From NCBI RefSeq assembly GCF_014645695.1, contig NZ_BMMF01000012.1, positions 1 through 64,000 on the forward strand: a stretch of DNA of 64,000 nucleotides. Reading direction: 5' to 3'. Of this stretch, positions 1 to 7,811 are shown one piece after another (positions within the stretch are counted from its first letter, which is position 1; each line of letters begins with the position of its first letter). This DNA comes from Salinarimonas ramus (GTDB lineage: Bacteria; Pseudomonadota; Alphaproteobacteria; Rhizobiales; Beijerinckiaceae). A program made the position numbers and the translations under genes. Below the pieces are notes generated by a model. That model saw only the letters and a list, made by a program, of their open reading frames with translations. It was not told the origin of the DNA and did not search any database.

Positions 1-182
<182 letters not shown>

Positions 183-355
183 GCTCTGCGCTTCGCTACG
201 TCGGCACCTCCCCGGACCAGAGCTTCTCGGTGGCTCCCATGCCGGTCCTCTTCTGACGAGCGAAACGCACCGTCGCCCCGAACCCGCCTCTTGACCCGGC
301 GTGCGCGGCGTGGTTCGAGCCATTCCCTCTGTCAGGAGAAAATGATCCAAAACGA

Positions 356-1513
356 ATGGACTTCGCGAGCATCGTTCGGGAGGAGCGGACCTCCAAGGGG
401 CTGACGCAAGGCGAACTGGCCGAGCGAGCGGGTCTCAGTCTTCACGCCGTGTGGGAGGCAGAGCGAGGCAACGGCAGCGTCGCCGTTCTCGCCGCTCTCG
501 TATCGGCTCTCGACATCCGCTTCGCTGCTGCTGGAACCGGCGAGACGTGGGGCGCAAGGGTGCGGGCTCTCCGAACGAAGCGCGGGTGGAGCCAAGAGAA
601 GCTCGCCGCTCGTGCTGGCGTGTCTCCCATGGCGATCAACCGGCTGGAAAACGGCAACGCCCGGATCGCGACGCTCTCAGCGGCGCTACGCGTGCTCGCG
701 CCTCGGGCGCGCGCACGTAAACCTCAGATTGCAAACTGGGGTGATGGGTCTAGAGATGAGAGGTTTACCCCCCAAGATGTGGTTCGACGGATCGAGTCTG
801 TCCTCAACGGGATCGAACTCGACCCTTGCGGTCACCCGAAGAGCCCCGTCCGTGCCGAGCGCTACATACAGAAGGAGGAGGACGGGCTGAAGCAACCATG
901 GAACGCGCGCACTGTATTCGTTAATCCTCCTTACTCTGAGACCGGCGAGTTCGTGCGCAAAGCGGCACAGGAATGGAAGTCTCGTAGAGCAGGTAGCATT
1001 TTGCTTCTTCTTCCGGTGAAGACAGGCTTTAAATGGTTTCAAGATGACATAATGGGAACAGCAGATGTTTTCTTCCTCCGAGGACGGATCGCGTTCGAGC
1101 GCCTCGGTATGCCCGCAACGCTCGCCCCGTTCCCGATCATGCTGGTCCTTTACGGCGGCACCGATGTGATGATCACCCGGATCATGGCGCTGTTTGAGTG
1201 CGGCCACATGCCGACGAGCATAGTGGTGAGCCGGGCGCGTATCGCGGGTTGGGCGAAGGCTAGTGCTGCGGAGGCTTCAGTCGTCGCGCCGCTCGCTTTC
1301 CCGGTTCCACCCCTGAACGAAACCGGCGATGAAGGCGAATACGAGGTCGAGGCTCAGCGCCAAGACGCGGGACGCAATTCGCACCGCGAGAATTGTAACG
1401 GTCACGACGAGCCAAACCGCGAACACGACCATGCCGAACATGCTGACGGCGAGGCCCGTCATGACAGGCCCCGCAGTCGGAGGAGCCGCTCGAAGATGGC
1501 GTCGATCCGCTGA
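356..1513 (+). CDS. Double-XRE / Dam-like N6-adenine methyltransferase fusion
   Basis: This 385-residue protein joins two helix-turn-helix domains of XRE type (about residues 5-55 and 64-118) to a phage-type DNA N6-adenine methyltransferase domain (about 130-310). The methyltransferase part contains a DPCGHP segment and the catalytic NPPY motif, so it should transfer a methyl group from SAM to adenine in DNA. The XRE domains may direct it to sites or control its own promoter. Residues after about 315 are hydrophilic and low-complexity, and they are antisense to the small gene at 1277-1462, so the functional protein may effectively end earlier. The start is uncertain: the only good purine-rich stretch (334-338) is 17 bp from this ATG. 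The 980-1070 stretch is visibly less GC-rich than the core genes, consistent with horizontal transfer. No restriction partner is fused. Confidence 0.75.
   Translation: MDFASIVREERTSKGLTQGELAERAGLSLHAVWEAERGNGSVAVLAALVSALDIRFAAAGTGETWGARVRALRTKRGWSQEKLAARAGVSPMAINRLENGNARIATLSAALRVLAPRARARKPQIANWGDGSRDERFTPQDVVRRIESVLNGIELDPCGHPKSPVRAERYIQKEEDGLKQPWNARTVFVNPPYSETGEFVRKAAQEWKSRRAGSILLLLPVKTGFKWFQDDIMGTADVFFLRGRIAFERLGMPATLAPFPIMLVLYGGTDVMITRIMALFECGHMPTSIVVSRARIAGWAKASAAEASVVAPLAFPVPPLNETGDEGEYEVEAQRQDAGRNSHRENCNGHDEPNREHDHAEHADGEARHDRPRSRRSRSKMASIR
1277..1462 (-). CDS. Small membrane protein, third gene of the unknown operon
   Basis: This 61-residue protein starts MTGLAVSMFGMVVFAVWLVV. It has one or two hydrophobic membrane segments (about 3-27 and 33-50) and a charged C-terminus. 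Its ATG overlaps the TGA of the upstream J-domain gene (an ATGA junction at 1459-1462), which points to translational coupling. The whole gene lies antisense inside the 3' part of the methyltransferase frame. I do not recognise a family. The coupling and the clean hydrophobic profile are the evidence that it is real. Confidence 0.55.
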   Translation of the reverse strand: MTGLAVSMFGMVVFAVWLVVTVTILAVRIASRVLALSLDLVFAFIAGFVQGWNRESERRDD

Positions 1514-1959
1514 AACTCGCGGGTCGCTGCGGCGCGCTCGGCGGGCGGGCGAAGGTCCGGGTGCCACGCCTTTCGGAACGCGGTGCGCGCGGCCTTGACG
1601 AGGCAGTCCGGGGCGCTGCTCGCCAGCCCCACGGTGGTCCACAGATCGTCGTCAGCGGCCTTCCGGGCACGCTCGGCACGAAGGGCAGCTTCGAGGTCGC
1701 GGATACGCTTCTCGGCGGTGGACAGGAGAGCCGTGAGCGTTCCGATGCGGGCGGCGTACTCGGCGGTTCTGTCGCCGCCGAGCGGCGAGGCTGGCGGGCT
1801 CTCCTCCAACCTCGTCTCTGGATAGTAGAATCGCACGCGATTTCGCGCTTCGGTTGCCGTTAAGCCCTGCTCCCGATGATATTTGAAACAGCTACTCGCG
1901 TCGCTCCAAGGGCATCCGTCCGTCCATTGGCGGCGAGGCATGTCGAAGATGCGCGTCAT
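1459..1959 (-). CDS. J-domain-like protein of unknown role
   Basis: This 166-residue protein has a Cys-containing N-terminal part, a helical middle rich in Ala, Arg and Glu (about 62-100), and a C-terminal segment with the sequence KAARTAFRKAWHPD. The HPD tripeptide after a basic helix is the hallmark of DnaJ J-domains, which stimulate Hsp70 ATPase activity. The J-like segment sits at the C-terminus, and no zinc-finger or G/F region is visible. Both ends overlap neighbouring genes by ATGA junctions, so it is the middle gene of a three-gene unit. Its partner and cargo are unknown. A degenerate J-domain is possible. Confidence 0.6.
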   Translation of the reverse strand: MTRIFDMPRRQWTDGCPWSDASSCFKYHREQGLTATEARNRVRFYYPETRLEESPPASPLGGDRTAEYAARIGTLTALLSTAEKRIRDLEAALRAERARKAADDDLWTTVGLASSAPDCLVKAARTAFRKAWHPDLRPPAERAAATREFQRIDAIFERLLRLRGLS

Positions 1960-3074
1960 GCCGTCTCCGTCGTGGCGGCGGGCGTCAGGTCCAGTTCCGG
2001 CTCCTCCGTCATTCCGTCGAACGGATCGACATCGAGCGCATCCAACTCGTCCAGTTCGTCTTCAAGGCTAGCGAGACCGCAGACGAGGCGCTCCACGGCA
2101 TCCCACGCCGAGGGCGGCTCGTGGTCCCACGCATAGATGCCAGCGCTGCTCGCGAAATCGCGCCCAACCTCGTCCCTGATCGACTGCTTAACGAGCCCGT
2201 TCTTGGGGCCGTGCACCCCCGCGAGGATGTAGACCGACTTCTTCCCGACCACGCGGACCTCAGCGATCAGCGACCGCGAGCGATCCTCGAAGTAGAGCTT
2301 CCGACGCTGAAGGACGGGAAAGAGAGCCTGCGGCTCCGACAGGCAGACTCGATTGCGGGTGCCCGCCGAGTACAAGGCTGAACCACTGTTCAGGGGCTTC
2401 CAGCAGGTCGGCAGGGCAAAGGCGAAATCGGGAACGGGGACGACGGCTCGCCGCAACCAGCGTAGAACCCACCGGCTCGGCCCGTTGATGCTCGCCTGCA
2501 CCGACGCCCGGAGGTCGCTCTCGGTGACGCCGGGGACGTTTGCCTTGAACAGGCGCAGTGCCGTGTTCAAATCCTCGGCGTGGTTTCGGCAGCGGACCTT
2601 GAGCGCGAAACGCGGGCAGAGGAAAACTGGATCGAGCGTCAGCAGCGCATCGAGCCGGTGGTGATCGAGCCAGTCCGCCTGCCGGATCACTTTCGCGACT
2701 TCCTCACTTGCCGGATCGGAGAGGGCGCGGTGAAGCCGGGCGTAGTAGGCGCTTCCCTGCGGCCCACGTTTCGTTTTCGCCAGCGCCCCGACAAAGCCGT
2801 CAGGACACGATCCGAGATGCTTCTCGATCAGGTCGCGCGGGTGTAGGCGACGCACATCTGCTGCGAATGGCAGTACGCTCGTGAGGTGATCGAGGCTCGG
2901 CTTCCGCTCGCGGATCGGCGGCAGATGGCGCGACAGGACCGCAAACGCGGCCTGCTGCCTCCCGTTCGAGAGCCGCAGCACGAAGCCGAGGAAGCCTGCA
3001 TCCAGACCGTCGATGGCTACGATTAGATCGTGGAGACGCCCTGCCGGAAGAGGGTGGTGTTGGTGAAAGGGCAT
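1956..3074 (-). CDS. Conserved-looking hypothetical protein, first gene of island operon
   Basis: This 372-residue soluble protein has no signal peptide or membrane segment. The start is well supported: GGAG lies 8 bp before the ATG. The N-terminal half is rich in Arg, Leu and His. The middle contains short Cys-bearing stretches (PVFLCPRFALKVRCRNHAED, TCWKPLN, NRVCLSE). The C-terminus is a strongly acidic tail (EDELDELDALDVDPFDG). No enzyme motif is recognisable. It overlaps the J-domain gene by 4 bp (ATGA), so the two products are probably made in similar amounts and may act together. Its place between a methyltransferase and Mrr suggests a role in the island's DNA conflict functions, but that is only an inference. 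Confidence 0.6.
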   Translation of the reverse strand: MPFHQHHPLPAGRLHDLIVAIDGLDAGFLGFVLRLSNGRQQAAFAVLSRHLPPIRERKPSLDHLTSVLPFAADVRRLHPRDLIEKHLGSCPDGFVGALAKTKRGPQGSAYYARLHRALSDPASEEVAKVIRQADWLDHHRLDALLTLDPVFLCPRFALKVRCRNHAEDLNTALRLFKANVPGVTESDLRASVQASINGPSRWVLRWLRRAVVPVPDFAFALPTCWKPLNSGSALYSAGTRNRVCLSEPQALFPVLQRRKLYFEDRSRSLIAEVRVVGKKSVYILAGVHGPKNGLVKQSIRDEVGRDFASSAGIYAWDHEPPSAWDAVERLVCGLASLEDELDELDALDVDPFDGMTEEPELDLTPAATTETA

Positions 3075-3215
3075 GGGCGGTTCTCCTCGACGCGACTGCC
3101 GTCGAGGGAAACACGGGATGCGAAGTCCGCAACTAATTCCATGCCGGGCGCATGCTGGCTTAACGTCGAGCGACTTGGCGGTTAGGGTTCATGATTCAAG
3201 AAGCTGAGACGCGCG

Positions 3216-4130
3216 ATGACCATCCCCGACTTTCAGACGCTCATGCTCCCCGTCCTGCGCCAGTCGGCGGCGGGAGAGGTCCGCATTGGGGATGTGGTGG
3301 ACCGGCTCGCGGCGGAGTTCAACCTCAGTGACGAGGAGCGCGCCCAGCTACTCCCATCGGGACGCCAGACGACCTTCGCCAATCGGGTGCATTGGGCCAA
3401 GAGCTATCTCGGCAAGGCCGGTCTGGTCGAGATTACCCGGCGTGCGCACTTCAGGATCACCGATCCGGGGCGGCGCGTCCTCGAAACGCCTCCCCCACGC
3501 ATCGACATCCGCTTCCTGTCGCAATTCGAGCCTTTCGCGGAGTTCCGGCGGCAAAGCGGGGAAGAGCCTGCCTCGGAGCAATCCGAGACCTTGGTCACAT
3601 CCACTCTCACTCCCGACGAGGTGATGCGAGCCGCGAGCAACCGGCTTGAGGCCGATCTCGCGAGTGAGCTTCTTCAGCGGGTGCGATCCGGCACACCCGC
3701 CTTCTTCGAGAGCCTCGTAGTCCGGCTCCTGATCGCCATGGGCTACGGTGGCTCGATGATGGATGTTGACAAGGCACTTGTCGGGAAATCCGGCGACGGC
3801 GGGGTGGACGGCGTGATCGACCAAGACCCGCTTGGGCTTGACCGCATCTACGTGCAGGCGAAGCGCTACGCGGACGGCAACAGCGTCGGTGCGGGCGCGA
3901 TTCGAGACTTCTTCGGGAGCTTGGACCGCTTCAAGGCCAGCAAGGGCCTGTTCGTGACCACATCCACCTTCTCGCCTGCCGCACGAGAGACCGCCGACAT
4001 GCTGAGCAAGCGGATCGTCCTGATCGACGGTGAGCAGCTTGCCCGTTTGATGATCCGCCACGGCGTCGGATGTCGGGTCGAGGAGGTGCTCACGATCAAG
4101 AAGCTCGATGAGGAGTTCTTCGAAGGATAG
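3216..4130 (+). CDS. mrr: Mrr-family restriction endonuclease
   Basis: The 304-residue length equals that of E. coli Mrr. The N-terminal Mrr_N winged-helix DNA-binding domain covers about residues 5-95. The C-terminal PD-(D/E)XK nuclease domain carries Glu165, the SGDGGVDG motif with Asp198, and the QAK motif at 214-216, so the catalytic set is complete. Mrr proteins are type IV enzymes that cut methylated DNA (modified adenine or cytosine, depending on the member). The gene runs toward the integrase gene and ends 4 bp from it. Sharing an island with an adenine methyltransferase is notable, because classical Mrr would attack some methylated sites. Either the specificities do not clash, or the two act as a pair. 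Confidence 0.9.
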   Translation: MTIPDFQTLMLPVLRQSAAGEVRIGDVVDRLAAEFNLSDEERAQLLPSGRQTTFANRVHWAKSYLGKAGLVEITRRAHFRITDPGRRVLETPPPRIDIRFLSQFEPFAEFRRQSGEEPASEQSETLVTSTLTPDEVMRAASNRLEADLASELLQRVRSGTPAFFESLVVRLLIAMGYGGSMMDVDKALVGKSGDGGVDGVIDQDPLGLDRIYVQAKRYADGNSVGAGAIRDFFGSLDRFKASKGLFVTTSTFSPAARETADMLSKRIVLIDGEQLARLMIRHGVGCRVEEVLTIKKLDEEFFEG

Positions 4131-4134
4131 GCGC

Positions 4135-5550
4135 TTAGAGTGTCTCGGCGTCGTACTGACCCATCTTCTCCACCCACGGCTTGAGCACGGTCATCGGGTA
4201 GCCGAGCCCATACGAGCGAGCGACCGTGATTCTCTCGTGCCCGAAAATCTCAAGGCTCAGTTCCTCCCGGCATCCTTCTGCGCGCAGCCGGTCCTTGGCC
4301 CGGTGCCGGAACGAGTGCAGCGTGATCGCCTCGTTGGTGATCCCGAAGCGACGGATCGCTCGGTTGAAGTTCTTGCCGACGTTGATCGGGCTATCGGTGA
4401 AGAGCGGCCCGTCGATCACGGGCGGCACGAACGGCACCAGCGCATCGGGGAGGGGGATGCGCCGCACCGACTGCTTGTTCTTGGAGCCGAACCAGATCAC
4501 CCGCAGGCCCTTCTCGCGGGTCTCCTCCACCTGCCACGCCTCACTACGGCGACAGCCGGTATGGCGGGCGAACAGGTAGAGCAGGCGCTCGTTGGGACCG
4601 AGGCGATGCAGGTTGGCGTCGATGATGGCGAGTTCTCGGTCCATGAAGGGTCTCTTCCTGAGCGCGTCCCCAAGCTCGCGCCCGGCACGACTGAACGGGT
4701 TGAACGAGACGCGCTTGTTCTTGCGGCGCATCTCGGCATTGATGGGTGCGCTCAGGAAATTGAGTTTTTTGTCAGCGGTCTTCGACTTGAGCCCCTTCTC
4801 GATGTAGGAATTCCACAGCTTGCGACCATCGGGCGTATCGGCGTCGGTGAAGCGCTTGCCGACGAGCGACTGCCAATCGCTGTAGACCTGCTCGGCTTCG
4901 CGCCGCCACGCCTCGCTCTTGCCCTCCGCCTCGATGTAGCTCTCGATCACGTCCCAATCGGTGTCGCCCGGCTCCTTGACGCCGAGGCGCACGGCCCGCC
5001 GCTCCGTGGCTACCGCTGATTCGGCCTCGTCCTTGGTGAGGACGGACACTGGAACCTTGACGGTCCAATCGTTGGGCTTCGTCTCGGCCACCTTGCCGTC
5101 AGCGCCAATCGTGAACACCTCCGTTTCGGTGGCGAAGGTGCGAGTACCGTCATTGTTGTCCTTCATGCCGGGCATATGCAGGAAGTCCTTGCGCACGCCA
5201 TTGCGCAAAAGCTCCACCACAGCGGCACGCATGTACTCCTCCTCATCGCCGCCGCCGACCTTTTTGTAAGGGGCGATGCGTTTAACGAGGTTGTACATGT
5301 ACAGGGTTTGCTTGTGCTCTCGGATATGAGGCAGCGCGATAATTTCGGCCTCTCTCGGGTCGGAAGTGCCGAGCGAGATTTCCCTGAACTTCTTCCCGTC
5401 GAACATGTCCCGCACGTGCGGCGGGTACGTGAAGTAGGCGTAGAGATTCTTCGTGCCCTTGCGGCGCTTGATGTAGGGAGGGAGCTTACTCACGGCCTGT
5501 TCCTCGGGGCTTCGAGAGACAGGCATGAGTCCAAGTTTCAGAGATGTCAA
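4135..5550 (-). CDS. Tyrosine-type site-specific integrase
   Basis: This 471-residue protein has the catalytic set of the phage integrase family in the C-terminal third: Arg in CRRSE (about 334-335), His412 and Arg415 in HSFRH, His438 in GHE and the likely nucleophile Tyr447. The N-terminal part (PPYIKRRKGTKNLYAYFTYP) looks like the arm/core-binding domain. It probably mobilised the island. The protein may start at Met9 instead of the first Met. Four direct repeats lie immediately upstream (5564-5611) and could bind the integrase or a directionality factor. No tRNA gene or clear att core was found beside it. Confidence 0.88.
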   Translation of the reverse strand: MTSLKLGLMPVSRSPEEQAVSKLPPYIKRRKGTKNLYAYFTYPPHVRDMFDGKKFREISLGTSDPREAEIIALPHIREHKQTLYMYNLVKRIAPYKKVGGGDEEEYMRAAVVELLRNGVRKDFLHMPGMKDNNDGTRTFATETEVFTIGADGKVAETKPNDWTVKVPVSVLTKDEAESAVATERRAVRLGVKEPGDTDWDVIESYIEAEGKSEAWRREAEQVYSDWQSLVGKRFTDADTPDGRKLWNSYIEKGLKSKTADKKLNFLSAPINAEMRRKNKRVSFNPFSRAGRELGDALRKRPFMDRELAIIDANLHRLGPNERLLYLFARHTGCRRSEAWQVEETREKGLRVIWFGSKNKQSVRRIPLPDALVPFVPPVIDGPLFTDSPINVGKNFNRAIRRFGITNEAITLHSFRHRAKDRLRAEGCREELSLEIFGHERITVARSYGLGYPMTVLKPWVEKMGQYDAETL

Positions 5551-5563
5551 GGGCGTCCGGGGA

Positions 5564-5611
5564 CTATGGGCAGAAATTACGGGCAGTGATTATGGGCAGG
5601 ATTATGGGCAG
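5564..5611. repeat. Four direct repeats of TTATGGGCAG upstream of the integrase
   Basis: Copies of (C/T)TA(T/C)GGGCAG start at 5564, 5577, 5590 and 5602, so the period is 13, 13 and 12 bp. They lie within 65 bp of the integrase start codon, on the side where an attachment site or arm-type binding sites would be expected. They may be integrase or excisionase sites, or operators for the integrase promoter. The repeat is directly visible; the function is inferred. Confidence 0.7.
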
Positions 5612-5777
5612 TCAAAATCGTTGCTGCGTAAGGGTTTGAGGCCGTCATTACCCCATTGTTACCGCATCCCTCTTGCGGCACCACTTTCCACCTGCTCGGC
5701 AAGCGCATGGCGGAACGACCCCGTTCCCGAGACATGGGTGACGGCGTCGCGGCCGGCCTCGGCTTGCGCTGAAACCC

Positions 5778-6027
5778 TCACTCCCGAACGGGCGCCAACG
5801 TCGCCACGTGCCGGTCGATTGCCGTGACGGCGTCGCGCGACAACGGCAGGTGCGCCTTCTCCGCCGGCCAGATCTCGTGGAACGCCGCCGAGACCCAGCG
5901 TGGGCCGCTCCGGATCCTCGACATAGGCACGGTCGAAGGCCAACAGGGTGCGGTCGCCAGGAAGCCGCGTCAGCGTCCCGACCCGCGCCCCGTGCAGCAG
6001 TACCTCGAGGACGTCCGCCTCACTCAT
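5778..6027 (-). pseudogene. hipA-like toxin kinase remnant
   Basis: From the ATG at 6027 the frame reads MSEADVLEVLLHGARVGTLT and then RLPGDRTLLAFDRAYVEDP, which is the conserved N-terminus of HipA-family kinases. After about 48 codons the similarity stops. The sequence appears to continue in another frame (AAFHEIWPAEKAHLPL) to a TGA at 5778-5780. Full HipA proteins exceed 400 residues, so most of the kinase, including its catalytic region, is missing. The start overlaps the antitoxin remnant as in intact hipBA operons. It is probably a deletion scar. The origin of the second fragment is uncertain. Confidence 0.65.
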
Positions 6028-6181
6028 CGTCTTCGTCGTCCAGCGTGTAGGCGCGCTCGGAGAGCGGGGTGGGGCTGATGATCGCCTCGACGGCGGGGAC
6101 GAGGCGGCGGGGGACGAGCATGGGCTCGAGCTCCAGCACGCGCGCCAGCTCGACGAGGCTGGAGAGGCGTGGCTCGCCGGC
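6020..6181 (-). pseudogene. hipB-like antitoxin C-terminal remnant
   Basis: Directly after the marR stop codon, and in the same frame, the sequence reads AGEPRLSSLVELARVLELEP and ends EDDE at TGA 6020-6022. This is the typical C-terminal part of XRE/HipB antitoxins, with the PRLSSL recognition-helix follow-up and MLVPRRLVPAVEAI. The N-terminal half with most of the HTH is gone. It overlaps the hipA remnant as a normal hipBA pair would. The 5' break coincides with the end of marR, so one rearrangement junction probably lies at about 6181-6184. Confidence 0.65.
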
Positions 6182-6646
6182 TCACCCCCGGCGGACGTCT
6201 AACGCCCGGCGCATCTCTTCCATCAGCGGAAGCGCCGCGCGTACGCGCGCTGGGGGGACGGCGCCGGCGAGCCAGGCGAGCTCGGGGCCGAGGGCGTCGA
6301 TCGCGGCGGCGTGCGCCTCCCGCCCCGCTCCCGTGAGGTCGACGCGCTTCGAGCGCCTGTCCACGTCGTCGGGGCGAACCGCGATCCAGCCGGCGCGCTC
6401 CAGATGGCCGAGCGTGTTCGTCATCGCGCCCTTGGAGACCTGGAGCGCGTTGGCGATGCGCAGCGGCGTGCGTCCGTCGCCGAGGCGCACGAGATGATTG
6501 AGCACGATGAATTGCGGCAGCGTCATCGTACCCGGCATGACCTTCTCGAACGCGTTTCCCGAGAGCTGGGCGACGATGGCGACCTCGTTGAGGAACCTGA
6601 ACAAGGTCGCGGTGTCGCTCTCGCCCGTCGGGGTGTCTTCGCTCAT
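6182..6646 (-). CDS. MarR-family transcriptional regulator
   Basis: This 154-residue protein has the MarR layout: N-terminal dimer helices, then a winged helix (about 40-110) with a recognition region LRIANALQVSKGAMTNTLGH and a wing containing DDVDRRSKRVDLT. It overlaps the nitroreductase gene by ATGA, so the two form one transcript. It most likely represses that operon through the palindromes at 7812-7850 and releases on binding a small phenolic, electrophilic or redox ligand. The ligand is not predictable from the sequence. The stop is followed in frame by the hipB remnant. Confidence 0.85.
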   Translation of the reverse strand: MSEDTPTGESDTATLFRFLNEVAIVAQLSGNAFEKVMPGTMTLPQFIVLNHLVRLGDGRTPLRIANALQVSKGAMTNTLGHLERAGWIAVRPDDVDRRSKRVDLTGAGREAHAAAIDALGPELAWLAGAVPPARVRAALPLMEEMRRALDVRRG

Positions 6647-7794
6647 GCGGCGGCGATCCTGGTCTCGTAGGGCCAGCGCGGCCCGGCCTTCACCGCCGGA
6701 CCATAGCCGAGGCGCGCGAACATTTGCAGCGTCTCGCCCGGTGCGATGCCGAGCGCCTCGCGCATCGCCTGCGCGTGCGGACGCATGGCGGGAAATTCCT
6801 GCAGCGCCTGGCTGAACGGGTGCATGGCGATGCCGAGCCTCGTCGCCGCGAGGTTCATGCGCAGGTAGTCGCGCCCCGTCGCGATCTGGTCCGCACGCGT
6901 ATTGCCGGGCGTCGCGAGCCACATGAACGCCATGGCCGTTTCGAAGGGCGGCTTCAGGATCTCGAGCTGCTGCGCGAAGGCGGGAGTAGCGGGGTCGAGC
7001 ATGTCCTCCAGGCGAAAGAGGCCGACGCCCGCCAACGCTTCGACGAAGGGGCCGGGAATGTCGATCCCGTCCGGGTTGGCCTCGATCTCGGCGCGCCCGA
7101 TGCGCAGGAGATCGACGCTCTCCTTCATCGTCTCGTAGGTGCGAAGCTCCGTCTCCATCGCCGCCCAGGCGAGCGTCCGCAGGGCCTCCACCCGCGACGG
7201 ATCGTCGGTCCAGACCGGCGAGCCGTCCCGAACCGCGCCGGCGATCTCCGCGAGGCTCTCGTTCGGGACCGGGCGAGCGGTGTCGTAGGGCTCCTTGTTG
7301 GAGCGCCGCTCCAGCACGTGGGCGAAGAGCGGGTCGCGCGCGATGCTCGCATCGGGAACGAGGCGCACCCGCGCCACGGGGCGGGCATCGAGGCGCGGCT
7401 GCGGCTCGCCGTCGGGGAAGAGCGTCACCTCCGCGCGATGGTCGTCCTGCGCCGCCGCCAGCGTGAGGAGCTCGAGAAAGCAGCCGAGCCCGATGGTGAT
7501 CTGGCGGTCGAACGGGTCCGTCTCCGGCAGGCGCCGGTCGAGGTCGCACAGGAGGGCGATCTCGCCCTCGGTCGAGAGGTCCGCGATCCAGGGCTGACGA
7601 TTGTGCGGGTTCGGCGCGAGCACCGCATAGGAGAGCGCCCGGTGCCGCGGGTCGCGCAGCGCGGCGTCGCCGGCGGCGAGCCAGGGCTCGCGAGCGCGGA
7701 CGGGATCGCGGGTCGTGGCCCACAGGGTCGTGCCGCCGGCCGCCAGCACGACGCCGCCGCCGAGGAGGGTGAGGAACTTGCGCCTGGTCGTCAT
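6643..7794 (-). CDS. Tat-exported nitroreductase-family protein (Acg-like)
   Basis: The protein is 383 residues from the ATG at 7794. It begins MTTRRKFLTLLGGGVVLAAG, a twin-arginine-type signal, so it is probably a periplasmic flavoprotein. The body resembles the duplicated nitroreductase fold of the Acg/Rv3131 group: PNPHNRQPW near the start, an ERRSNKEPYD segment in the middle, and a second half ending in LGYGPAVKAGPRWP. Such proteins are thought to bind FMN, but their substrates are poorly known. It is co-transcribed with the MarR gene from the promoter at 7828-7857. I rejected the longer start at 7857 because it would read through the promoter and operators. Confidence 0.75.
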   Translation of the reverse strand: MTTRRKFLTLLGGGVVLAAGGTTLWATTRDPVRAREPWLAAGDAALRDPRHRALSYAVLAPNPHNRQPWIADLSTEGEIALLCDLDRRLPETDPFDRQITIGLGCFLELLTLAAAQDDHRAEVTLFPDGEPQPRLDARPVARVRLVPDASIARDPLFAHVLERRSNKEPYDTARPVPNESLAEIAGAVRDGSPVWTDDPSRVEALRTLAWAAMETELRTYETMKESVDLLRIGRAEIEANPDGIDIPGPFVEALAGVGLFRLEDMLDPATPAFAQQLEILKPPFETAMAFMWLATPGNTRADQIATGRDYLRMNLAATRLGIAMHPFSQALQEFPAMRPHAQAMREALGIAPGETLQMFARLGYGPAVKAGPRWPYETRIAAA

Positions 7795-7811
7795 GATCCG
7801 CTCCACCAATG

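Noticed and set aside
309-322. GTGGTTCGAGCCAT, resembling a tRNA T-arm
   Set aside because: The stem is too short and no acceptor, D or anticodon arms can be built, so it is neither a tRNA nor a convincing att remnant.
342-404. A 20-codon ORF whose ATG is nearer to AGGAG than the methyltransferase start
   Set aside because: The spacing is only 3 bp and the peptide has no features. It may be a leader peptide but cannot be supported.
5525-5827. Plus-strand 100-codon frame over the integrase upstream repeats
   Set aside because: Its YGQ repeats arise from the DNA repeats, it overlaps the hipA remnant, and it has no ribosome site or domain.
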